Below, piece after piece: positions 50,479-57,816 of a stretch of DNA of 64,000 nt. Made by a program: the position numbers and the translations under genes. This DNA comes from Actinokineospora xionganensis. GTDB lineage: Bacteria > Actinomycetota > Actinomycetes > Mycobacteriales > Pseudonocardiaceae. The stretch is from contig NZ_JABVED010000011.1 in assembly GCF_014323725.1 (NCBI RefSeq), forward strand, positions 186,001-250,000, given 5' to 3'. The notes beneath the pieces were generated by a model that was not told the origin of the DNA, ran no database searches, and saw nothing but the letters and a program-made list of their open reading frames with translations. Within the stretch, counting starts at the first letter, position 1. Each line of letters begins with the position of its first letter.

Positions 50479-51761
50479 CCGTGGAGCGGATCGTCGTCGT
50501 CGGCGCGGGCGCCGCGGGCTTCCGCGCCGCCGAACGACTGCGGCAGCTGGGTTTCGACGGTGAAGTGGTGATGATCGGCGACGAGCCGCGCAAGCCGTAC
50601 CACCGGCCCGCGGTGTGCAAGGCGCTGCTGTGCGGCAGCCGCAAAGCCCGGGACGTGACGCTGGAGGCCGCCGTCGAACTGGACGTCGGCTGGCGGCTGG
50701 GCACCCGGGCGATCGGGCTCGACACCGCTCGGCACGCCGTTCTCCTGCCCGGTGGCGAGGAAGTCGGCTATGACGGCCTGATCCTCGCCACCGGCGGGTA
50801 TCCCCGGTCGTTGCCGGGCGCGCCGCGACACGACCCGCGAGTGCGGGTGCTGCGCACGGTCGAGGACGCCGAGGGGGTCCAGGCGGCGCTGCGGACGAGC
50901 AGGCTGCCCGCGGTGGTCGTCGGTGGCGGGTTCATCGGCTGCGAGTTCGCCGCGAGCATGCGGGCGATGGGCCGCGAGGTCATCGTCGTCAACAACTCGG
51001 CCAAGCTGCTGCATCGCTTCGGCGACGCGATCGCCGACGCGGCAGGCGACCTGCACGCCGGGCACCGGGTCGACACCCGGAGCAACGCCCGGATCAGGAA
51101 GTGGGACACCGGGCGGGACGGCGTCGGCCTGCACCTGGACAACGGCGACGTCGTGTTCGCCGCGTGCGTGGTGCTGGCCGTCGGCAGCACGCCGTCGGTG
51201 GAGTGGCTGCGCGGGTCCGGCCTCCGGGTGGACGACGGGGTGTTCTGCGAGCCGACCCTGTTCGCCGCCGGGGTCGACGACGTCGCCGTCGCCGGGGACA
51301 TCGCCCGCTGGCCCAACCTGCGGTTCGACCCCGTTCCCAGGCGGGTGGAGCACTGGATCACCGCCGTCGAGGGCGGCCGGGCGGCGGCGGAGAACCTGCT
51401 CGCCGGCAAGTGGGCGGCCAAGCCGTTCACTCCGCTGCCCAGGGCCTGGACCAGCCAGTTCGACGTGCGGGTGCAGCACGTCGGGATGCCCGCGCTGGCC
51501 ACCGACACCGTCCCGCTCGACGCGGGAGTCACCGGGTTCGTCCGGGCCGGGAACCTGGTCGCCGTCGCCACGTGGGACCGCCCGCACGCGATGCTCGACT
51601 GGACCGCGACCCTGGACCGGTTGCTCCCCGTCCCCACCGCCGGTCGCAGGCCGCGCGCGCGCCCGCCCCGCGACGGCATCCCCGCCCGCGTCCTCATCGA
51701 ACGGCACTACGCCAGTCGGCACTCATTCGATGGACCAAACGGAATAATGACCGGACAATGA
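50475..51761 (+). CDS. FAD-dependent ferredoxin reductase
   Basis: The 428-residue flavoprotein has the FAD motif VVVGAGAAGFRAAERLRQLG, a KPYHRPAVCKALL segment, a NAD(P)H-binding VVVGGGFIGCEFAASMRAMG and the second FAD site VAVAGDIARWPNLRFDPVPR. This is the rhodocoxin/putidaredoxin-reductase family that passes electrons from NAD(P)H to small ferredoxins. The adjacent ferredoxin is its natural partner. The C-terminus has a proline/arginine-rich tail (GRRPRARPPRDGI) not typical of the family. Start GTG overlaps the ferredoxin TGA. Confidence 0.9.
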   Translation: MTVERIVVVGAGAAGFRAAERLRQLGFDGEVVMIGDEPRKPYHRPAVCKALLCGSRKARDVTLEAAVELDVGWRLGTRAIGLDTARHAVLLPGGEEVGYDGLILATGGYPRSLPGAPRHDPRVRVLRTVEDAEGVQAALRTSRLPAVVVGGGFIGCEFAASMRAMGREVIVVNNSAKLLHRFGDAIADAAGDLHAGHRVDTRSNARIRKWDTGRDGVGLHLDNGDVVFAACVVLAVGSTPSVEWLRGSGLRVDDGVFCEPTLFAAGVDDVAVAGDIARWPNLRFDPVPRRVEHWITAVEGGRAAAENLLAGKWAAKPFTPLPRAWTSQFDVRVQHVGMPALATDTVPLDAGVTGFVRAGNLVAVATWDRPHAMLDWTATLDRLLPVPTAGRRPRARPPRDGIPARVLIERHYASRHSFDGPNGIMTGQ

Positions 51762-52375
51762 GGGTTTCCGTGACCGAGCGCGCTGAATGGACAGAATCAC
51801 GGCAGTCGGCCATGCTCCCCCGAGTGGGTCGCCATACGCGGGCAGTCAGACCGGTCGCGGTCGTGCCTGACGACCCGAAGGACGAGTGGGTGCGGCAGCT
51901 TTATCGTCAATTCGCGAACCAGCTCAGCGCCCATGTTCTCGGTTTGACGAAATACGACCGGCAATGGACCGAGGACGTCGTCCAGGAGACTTTCATCCGG
52001 GCGTGGAAACACGCCGACAAACTTGATCAGCGGCCGGAGATGCTGCGCGGCTGGCTGTTCGTCGTCGCCCGCCGGATCGTGATCGACACCCACCGCGGGC
52101 GGCAGGTCCGGCCCATCGAGATCCGCGGCACCGACATCGCCGAGGACCGGGTCGGCGTCTCCGACAAGGCCGACAGCACGGTCGACGCGATCGTCGTGCA
52201 CGACGCGCTGCGCCGGATCTCGGCCGACCAGCGCGAGGCGATCATCGAGACGTACCTGAAGGGTCACACCGTCGACGAGGCCGCGGTCCTGCTGGGCATC
52301 CCGCCGGGCACGGTCAAATCCCGGACCTACCACGCGATGCGAGCCCTGCGGCGCGCGCTTCGGGCGCGGGGGTGA
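51758..52375 (+). CDS. ECF sigma factor (SigL/SigK-like)
   Basis: The 205-residue protein has an unusually long N-terminal extension (about 45 residues) and the two sigma regions: region 2 (LYRQFANQLSAHVLGLTKYD, QWTEDVVQETFIRAWKHADK, RGWLFVVARRIVIDTHRGRQ) and region 4 (LRRISADQREAIIETYLKGH, AAVLLGIPPGTVKSRTYHAM). It is coupled by ATGA to the ferredoxin reductase gene and by GTGA to its anti-sigma gene. A later GTG at 51770 is an alternative start. Its targets are probably the AACC-N16-CGTA promoters in front of both lipoprotein genes. Confidence 0.9.
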   Translation: MRVSVTERAEWTESRQSAMLPRVGRHTRAVRPVAVVPDDPKDEWVRQLYRQFANQLSAHVLGLTKYDRQWTEDVVQETFIRAWKHADKLDQRPEMLRGWLFVVARRIVIDTHRGRQVRPIEIRGTDIAEDRVGVSDKADSTVDAIVVHDALRRISADQREAIIETYLKGHTVDEAAVLLGIPPGTVKSRTYHAMRALRRALRARG

Positions 52376-53058
52376 GCGGCATGGCTTCGCACTTCGACGT
52401 CGCGGCCTACGCCCTCGGGACGCTCGACGCCCGCGGCACGGAGGCCTTCGAGGGCCACCTCGCGAGTTGCGCGAACTGCCAGGTGGAGCTGTTCGAACTG
52501 CAGGAACTGCCCGGGCTGCTGGACACGGTCGCCGAGACCTGGCCGGATGCCCCCGTGCGGGGAGCCGTGATCTACGGCCTGCCCACGAAGCGGCGGCGGT
52601 TCCAGCACTTGGGCGCGGCGACCGCGGCGGCGGTGCTCGTGTTCCTCTCGGGGGCGGTGACGGCGATCGGGTTCCTCGGCTGGGACGGCGCCGACCCGCC
52701 CGCCGCTTCGGAGCCGCCGACGGCGCTGACCCGGCTCGATCCCGTGGCCGAGGAACCGGGCGGTGTCAGGGGGTCCCTCGAATCGTCGACGTCGCACGCC
52801 TGGGTGGAGACCACGCCGGAGGGCAGCCGGATCGCGCTCGACCTTGGTGGGATCACCGGCTCGACGCCGTGTTCGGCCGTTGTCGTGTCCCGCGCGGGGG
52901 AGACCACGGAAATCGCCTTGTTCGACCCGCCGAAAAAGGGCGAACGGGTGGTGGTGTCGGGAACGACTCCGTATCCAGTGGCCCAGATCGACCGGGTCGA
53001 AGTCCGCCGCGTTTCCTCCGGAAAAATCATAACGACGCTCAAGGCGCCAGAAAAATAG
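52372..53058 (+). CDS. Zinc-type (ZAS) anti-sigma factor, membrane-anchored
   Basis: The 228-residue protein has a cytoplasmic ZAS domain (about 1-45: HFDVAAYALGTLDARGTEAF, then HLASCANC with the H-x3-C-x2-C zinc site), one membrane helix (AATAAAVLVFLSGAVTAIGF, about 80-100) and an extracytoplasmic domain of about 125 residues. This is the RskA/RslA architecture. Redox-sensitive zinc release or proteolysis would free the sigma factor. It overlaps the sigma gene by 4 bases. The ATG at 52381 is an alternative start. Confidence 0.88.
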   Translation: MSGMASHFDVAAYALGTLDARGTEAFEGHLASCANCQVELFELQELPGLLDTVAETWPDAPVRGAVIYGLPTKRRRFQHLGAATAAAVLVFLSGAVTAIGFLGWDGADPPAASEPPTALTRLDPVAEEPGGVRGSLESSTSHAWVETTPEGSRIALDLGGITGSTPCSAVVVSRAGETTEIALFDPPKKGERVVVSGTTPYPVAQIDRVEVRRVSSGKIITTLKAPEK

Positions 53059-53084
53059 AACCGGATCGGCCGCCGTCACGTATT
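53057..53084 (+). promoter_or_regulatory. ECF-sigma-type promoter of the tandem lipoprotein
   Basis: AGAACC (53057-53062), 16 bases, CGTATT (53079-53084) repeats the AACC-N16-CGTA pattern found before the first lipoprotein. It starts at the last base pair of the anti-sigma stop codon and leaves about 30 bases of leader to the lipoprotein ATG. Confidence 0.6.
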
Positions 53085-53119
53085 TCCTTGGGAAAGCCGA
53101 TACGGAAATGGGAGAGCCA

Positions 53120-54001
53120 ATGACGCGAATTCGGAACTTCGCCCTGGCCGTGGCGCTGGTGCCCATCGGCATCGCCTCGACGGCGTGCGGCGGCGAATCC
53201 ACCGGCACGATTCCGAGCGAGGTCGCGGTGGTCAAATCCGACGCATATCCGGACACCGGCGCCGCGCAGGCGAAACTCGCCGTCGCCACCGTGCCGGACC
53301 TCGGGGCGATCATCACCACCGGCGACGGGAAGACGCTGTACCGGTTCGACAAGGACACCGCCAAACCTCCGACGTCCACTTGCGACGGTGAGTGTGCGGC
53401 GAAGTGGCCGCCGGTGCTGGTTCCGGAGGGTGCCGAGTTCGCGGTCGACGGTGTGGACAAGGCGTTGGTGTCGAGCCTCAAGCGCGCGGACGGCACCCGG
53501 CAGCTGAGCATCAGCGGGTGGCCCGCCTACACCTACGCCCAGGACACCGGACCCGGCGACGTCAAGGGGCAGGGTGTCGGCGGGACCTGGTTCGGCTTCA
53601 CCGCGGCGGGCAAGAAGGCCATCGCTCCTGAAGCCGGTTCCCTTGAGGTGAAGGTGATGTCGGTGGCGCCGCTCGGCCAGATCCTCACCGACGCGGCCGG
53701 GATGACGCTGTACCGGTTCGACAAGGACACCGCGAACCCGCCGAAGTCCAACTGCGACGGCGACTGCGCCGCGAAGTGGCCGCCCGTGCTTGTCCCCGAA
53801 GGTGCCGCGCCGAAGCTCGACGGCGCCGACCCGGCCGCGCTGGGCATTGTCGAGCGCGGCGACGGGTCCCGGCAGCTCACGGCCGGGGGGTGGCCGCTTT
53901 ATCTCTTCGCCGACGACAAGGTCCCGTGCGACATCAAGGGGCAGGGCGTCGGCGGGACCTGGTTCGCCGCCAAACCCGACGGCGGCAAAGCGACCGGCTG
54001 A
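53120..54001 (+). CDS. Lipoprotein_15 protein with two full repeats
   Basis: The 293-residue protein has a signal peptide ending at Cys23 (GIASTAC; the lipobox position -3 is Ser, so lipidation is not certain) and two long repeats of about 110 residues. Each holds DGKTLYRFDKDTA or GMTLYRFDKDTA, then CDGECAAKWPPVLVPEG or CDGDCAAKWPPVLVPEG, then GQGVGGTWF. The C-x-G-x-C-A pair and W are the same as in the first lipoprotein. The second repeat has an extra Cys (DDKVPCDIKGQG). GGAGAG upstream of ATG 53120 supports the start. Confidence 0.87.
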   Translation: MTRIRNFALAVALVPIGIASTACGGESTGTIPSEVAVVKSDAYPDTGAAQAKLAVATVPDLGAIITTGDGKTLYRFDKDTAKPPTSTCDGECAAKWPPVLVPEGAEFAVDGVDKALVSSLKRADGTRQLSISGWPAYTYAQDTGPGDVKGQGVGGTWFGFTAAGKKAIAPEAGSLEVKVMSVAPLGQILTDAAGMTLYRFDKDTANPPKSNCDGDCAAKWPPVLVPEGAAPKLDGADPAALGIVERGDGSRQLTAGGWPLYLFADDKVPCDIKGQGVGGTWFAAKPDGGKATG

Positions 54002-54118
54002 GAGGAGGTCCACCACGAACACCGACGCTGTGGGGTGAGAAACCACGGCTCGGCCGGACCTCGCTCGGGTGGTCGAGCAGGGATCACCCGATCGAGACAC
54101 GACGTCGAGCTGGAATGG

Positions 54119-54147
54119 CCCTCTGACCAAAGGCACTGGTCAGGGGG
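54119..54147 (+). terminator. Hairpin after the tandem lipoprotein
   Basis: CCCTCTGACC (54119-54128) and GGTCAGGGGG (54138-54147) pair at 9 of 10 positions around a 9-base loop. It closes the redox operon before the acyl-CoA operon begins. Confidence 0.55.
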
Positions 54148-54181
54148 TCATTCGCGTTGTCCATCGACTCTTTGGAGAATA

Positions 54182-54205
54182 AAATCAAGCACGCATGCTT
54201 GATTT
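54182..54205. promoter_or_regulatory. TetR-type operator before the acyl-CoA carboxylase operon
   Basis: AAATCAAGCA (54182-54191) and TGCTTGATTT (54196-54205) are perfect 10-base arms around four bases, in an AT-rich patch ending 28 bases before the first start codon. The operon ends with a TetR gene that is the likely binder. Confidence 0.65.
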
Positions 54206-54233
54206 GGCCGGGTAGTCGTGCGACGGTAAGCAT

Positions 54234-55022
54234 GTGATCGATCTGACCGCGCTGCTCGCCGACCTGCGGGCCGAAGGCGCCGAACTCGACTCCTGGGTCG
54301 AGCCGCTGTCCGACGACGAGTGGGCCACGCCGACGCCCGCGGAGGGGTGGACGGTCGCCCACCAGGTCGCCCACCTGGCCTGGACCGACGAGCGGTCCTT
54401 GCTCGCCGTGACCGACCCGGAGGCCTTTCAGGCCGAGTTCGCCGCCGCGCTGAGCGGGGGCAACGTGGCGCACTTCGTCGACGACGGGGCCGCCGAGGGT
54501 GCCGCCTTGCCGCCCGCGCAGCTCCTGGCCCGGTGGCGCTCGCTGCGCGACGACCTCAACGACGCCCTCGCGCAGGTGCCCGCCGGGACGAAACTGCCCT
54601 GGTACGGGCCGCCGATGAGCGCCGCGTCCATGGCGACCGCGCGGATCATGGAGACCTGGGCGCACTCCTGCGACGTGGCCGACGCGCTCGGGATCAAGCG
54701 GTCGCCGAGTCCGCGGATCAAGCACGTCGCCCACCTCGGGGTGCGCACCCGCGACTTCGCCTTCCAGCTCAACGGCCGCACCCCGCCCGCGGAGCCGTTC
54801 CGCGTGGAGCTGCTCGCGCCGGATATGTCCCTGTGGACGTGGGGGCCGACCGACGCCGCCCAGCGGGTCACCGGGCCCGCCATCGACTTCTGCCTGCTCG
54901 TCACCCAGCGCGTGCACCGCGACGACACCGCGCTGGTCGCGTTCGGCGCGCAGGCCGACGAATGGCTCGACATCGCGCAAGCGTTCGCGGGGGCGCCGGG
55001 GACCGGGAGGGCGAAGGCGTGA
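54234..55022 (+). CDS. DinB/maleylpyruvate-isomerase-like protein (TIGR03084-like)
   Basis: The 262-residue protein begins MIDLTALLADLRAEGAELDS and has the metal-site helix GWTVAHQVAHLAWTDERSLL, MATARIMETWAHSCDVADAL and the C-terminal VTGPAIDFCLLVTQRVHRDD. Histidines H46, H50 and H142 region give a DinB-type metal triad. The spelling matches TIGR03084, a family found with AtuA-like genes. Mycothiol or another thiol may be the co-substrate by analogy with maleylpyruvate isomerase. It is the first gene of the seven-gene unit. Confidence 0.82.
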   Translation: MIDLTALLADLRAEGAELDSWVEPLSDDEWATPTPAEGWTVAHQVAHLAWTDERSLLAVTDPEAFQAEFAAALSGGNVAHFVDDGAAEGAALPPAQLLARWRSLRDDLNDALAQVPAGTKLPWYGPPMSAASMATARIMETWAHSCDVADALGIKRSPSPRIKHVAHLGVRTRDFAFQLNGRTPPAEPFRVELLAPDMSLWTWGPTDAAQRVTGPAIDFCLLVTQRVHRDDTALVAFGAQADEWLDIAQAFAGAPGTGRAKA

Positions 55023-56674
55023 TCCGCATCGGCAACGCGTCCGGCTTCTACGGCGACCGCCTCTCGGCGATGCGCGAGATGCTGACCGGCGGCGAGCTCG
55101 ACGTCCTGACCGGTGACTACCTCGCCGAGCTGACCATGCTGATTCTTGGCAGGCAGCGGATGAAGGACCCGACGGGCGGATACGCGAAGACGTTCGTCCG
55201 CCAGCTTGAGGACTGCCTCGGACTGGCGGTCGAGCGCGGGGTCAAGATCGTCACCAACGCGGGCGGGTTGAACCCGGCGGGCCTCGCCCAGGCGGTTCGG
55301 GCGCTGTCGGACAAGCTCGGCATCGAGGTTTCCGTCGCCCACGTCGAAGGCGACGACTTGCTTCCGCGCGAAGGGGCGCTGACCGCAAACGCCTACCTTG
55401 GCGCGTGGGGGATCGCGGAATGCCTGCGCGCGGGGGCTGACATCGTGGTGACCGGACGGGTCACCGACGCGTCCTTGGTGGTCGGGCCTGCCGCCGCGCA
55501 CTTCGGCTGGGCCCGCGACAACTTCGACGCGCTCGCCGGAGCCACCGTCGCCGGGCACGTCATCGAGTGCGGCGCGCAGGCCACGGGCGGCAACTTCTCC
55601 TTCTTCACCGAGATCGCCGACCTCGGCCACGCCGGATTCCCGATCGCCGAGATCTCGGAGGACGGGTCCTCGGTCATCACCAAGCACACCGGGACCGGTG
55701 GCGCGGTGACGGTGGAAACCGTGACAGCGCAACTGCTCTACGAGATCCAGGGCGTCGACTACCTGGGCCCGGACGTCACCACCCGCTTCGACACCATCTC
55801 GCTGGCATCGGACGGTCCCGACCGGGTGCGGATCAGCGGTGTGCGCGGCGGGCCGCCGCCGGAGACGGTGAAGGTGTGCGTCAACACCCTCGACGGGTTC
55901 CGCAACAGCGCCACCTTCGTCCTCTGTGGACTCGACATCGAGGCGAAGGCCGCGCTGGTGCGGCGGCAGCTGGAATCGCTGATCGGCGAGGACGGCCTCA
56001 CGTGGACGCTGGCCCGCACCGACCACCCCGACGCGGACACCGAGGAGGCGGCCAGCGCGCTGCTGCACGTCATGGTCAAGACGCCGGACCCGGCGCGGGC
56101 CAAGGCGTTCTCTCGGGCGACCGTCGAACTCGCGCTGGCCTCCTATCCTGGCTTCACCCTGACTGCTCCGCCCGCCGACGGCACGCCGATCGGGGTGTAC
56201 CGGCCGGAATACGTCTCGCCCGCCGAGGTGGAGCACACCGCGGTCCTGCCCAACGGCGAGAATCACGTGCTGAAGTGGACCGAGGGCGCGGCGGTCGAGC
56301 CCCGCTCCGTCGACTGGACCGACCCGGGCACCGATTTCGGTCCTACGCGACGGGTTCCGCTCGGGTCCGTTGTCGGCGCGCGGTCGGGTGACAAGGGTGG
56401 CGATGCCAACCTGGGGCTGTGGGTGCGGCGGCCGGAGGCGTTCGACTGGCTGGTGCGCACGCTGACCGTGGAACGCCTGCGCTCGCTGCTGCCCGAGACC
56501 TTGGGGCTGGACATCGAGCGGCACCTCTACCCGAACCTCGCCGCGGTCAACTTCGTCGTGCACGGCCTACTCGGCCAGGGCGTCGCCGCGGCCACCCGCT
56601 TCGACCCGCAGGCCAAGGCGTTCGGCGAATGGCTGCGATCACGGCACATCGACGTCCCGGAGGTCTTCCTGTGA
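55019..56674 (+). CDS. AtuA-like (DUF1446) protein
   Basis: The 551-residue protein begins VIRIGNASGFYGDRLSAMRE and has VKIVTNAGGLNPAGLAQAVR, ADIVVTGRVTDASLVVGPAA and VIECGAQATGGNFSFFTEIA, the DUF1446 core. A C-terminal domain follows (GARSGDKGGDANLGLWVRRP). AtuA is required for acyclic terpene use in Pseudomonas but its reaction is unknown; mycobacteria have a related gene beside acyl-CoA carboxylase genes. The GTG overlaps the TGA of the preceding gene by 4 bases. No signal peptide. Confidence 0.88.
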   Translation: MIRIGNASGFYGDRLSAMREMLTGGELDVLTGDYLAELTMLILGRQRMKDPTGGYAKTFVRQLEDCLGLAVERGVKIVTNAGGLNPAGLAQAVRALSDKLGIEVSVAHVEGDDLLPREGALTANAYLGAWGIAECLRAGADIVVTGRVTDASLVVGPAAAHFGWARDNFDALAGATVAGHVIECGAQATGGNFSFFTEIADLGHAGFPIAEISEDGSSVITKHTGTGGAVTVETVTAQLLYEIQGVDYLGPDVTTRFDTISLASDGPDRVRISGVRGGPPPETVKVCVNTLDGFRNSATFVLCGLDIEAKAALVRRQLESLIGEDGLTWTLARTDHPDADTEEAASALLHVMVKTPDPARAKAFSRATVELALASYPGFTLTAPPADGTPIGVYRPEYVSPAEVEHTAVLPNGENHVLKWTEGAAVEPRSVDWTDPGTDFGPTRRVPLGSVVGARSGDKGGDANLGLWVRRPEAFDWLVRTLTVERLRSLLPETLGLDIERHLYPNLAAVNFVVHGLLGQGVAAATRFDPQAKAFGEWLRSRHIDVPEVFL

Positions 56675-57816
56675 ACCCGTTCGACACCCCGCAACGCCGT
56701 GAGCTGCGCGCGACCGTGCGCCGGTTCATGGACACCGAAGTGCTGCCGCACCTGGAGTCCTGGGAGCGCGCGGGCGAGGTTCCCCGGTCGCTGCACTGCG
56801 CGGCGGCCGAACTCGGGCTGCTCGGCGTCGCCTTCCCTGAGGCCGTCGGCGGCGGTGGCGGCGACGTCATCGACGCCATGGTCGTCGTCGAGGAGATGCA
56901 CTACGCGGGCGCGTCCGGCGGACTCATCGCCGCGCTGCTGACCTGCGGAATCGCCGTGCCGCACATCGCTTTCGCGGGGGACCCGCAGCACATCGAGAAG
57001 TGGGTCAAGCCGACGCTGGCCGGCTCGTTGATCGGCTCCCTGGCTATCACCGAACCCGACGGCGGCTCGGATGTCGCGGGCCTGCGCACCACGGCCAAGC
57101 GCGACGGCGACGACTTCATCGTCAACGGCGCCAAGACGTTCATCACCTCTGGCGTTCGCGCCGACTTCGTCACCACCGCGGTGCGGACCGGCGACGCGGG
57201 CGCGCACGGGATCTCGCTGCTGGTCATCGAGAAGGACACACCCGGCTTCACCGTGAGCAAGCGGCTGGAGAAGATGGGCTGGCTGTGCTCGGACACCGCC
57301 GAGTTGGCCTTCGTGGACTGCCGGGTGCCCGCGGCGAACCTGGTGGGCAAGGAGAACACCGGGTTCATCCAGATCGCCCAGAACTTCGTCGCCGAGCGGC
57401 TCACCCTCGCGGTGCAGGCGTACGCGGCGGCGCAGCGGGCGCTGGACCTGACGCTGGAGTGGTGCCGGATGCGGGAGACCTTCGGTCGCCCGCTGATCTC
57501 CCGGCAGTCGGTGCAGACGACCGTCACCGAGATGGCCCGCAAGATCGACGTGGCCCGGGTCTACACCCGTGACGTCGCCGCCCGGCACCTCGCGGGCGAG
57601 GACGTCATCGCCCAGGTCTGCTTCGCGAAGAACACCGCCGTCGAGACCGGCGAGTGGGTCGCGCACCAGGCGGTGCAACTCTTCGGCGGCCTTGGCTACA
57701 TGCGGGAGTCCGAAGTGGAACGCCACTACCGCGACATGCGGATCCTCGGTATCGGCGGCGGCACCAACGAGATCATGACCGGCCTGGCCGCGAAGCGATT
57801 GGGATACACCTCATGA
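56671..57816 (+). CDS. Acyl-CoA dehydrogenase
   Basis: The 381-residue flavoprotein has IGSLAITEPDGGSDVAGLRT, FIVNGAKTFITSGVRADFV, CRMRETFGRPLISRQSVQTT and QLFGGLGYMRESEVERHYRD with the GGGTNEIM end. The catalytic base position near GGGTNE has the usual glutamate-free pattern of several branched-chain enzymes, so specificity is open. It introduces a double bond into an acyl-CoA. GTG start and ATGA end overlap both neighbours. Confidence 0.88.
   Translation: MNPFDTPQRRELRATVRRFMDTEVLPHLESWERAGEVPRSLHCAAAELGLLGVAFPEAVGGGGGDVIDAMVVVEEMHYAGASGGLIAALLTCGIAVPHIAFAGDPQHIEKWVKPTLAGSLIGSLAITEPDGGSDVAGLRTTAKRDGDDFIVNGAKTFITSGVRADFVTTAVRTGDAGAHGISLLVIEKDTPGFTVSKRLEKMGWLCSDTAELAFVDCRVPAANLVGKENTGFIQIAQNFVAERLTLAVQAYAAAQRALDLTLEWCRMRETFGRPLISRQSVQTTVTEMARKIDVARVYTRDVAARHLAGEDVIAQVCFAKNTAVETGEWVAHQAVQLFGGLGYMRESEVERHYRDMRILGIGGGTNEIMTGLAAKRLGYTS

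Noticed and set aside
50260-51761. Cytochrome P450 redox partner operon
   Set aside because: The ferredoxin and reductase look P450-like, but no P450 gene is in the operon or the window, and gene overlaps bind them to the membrane cytochrome.
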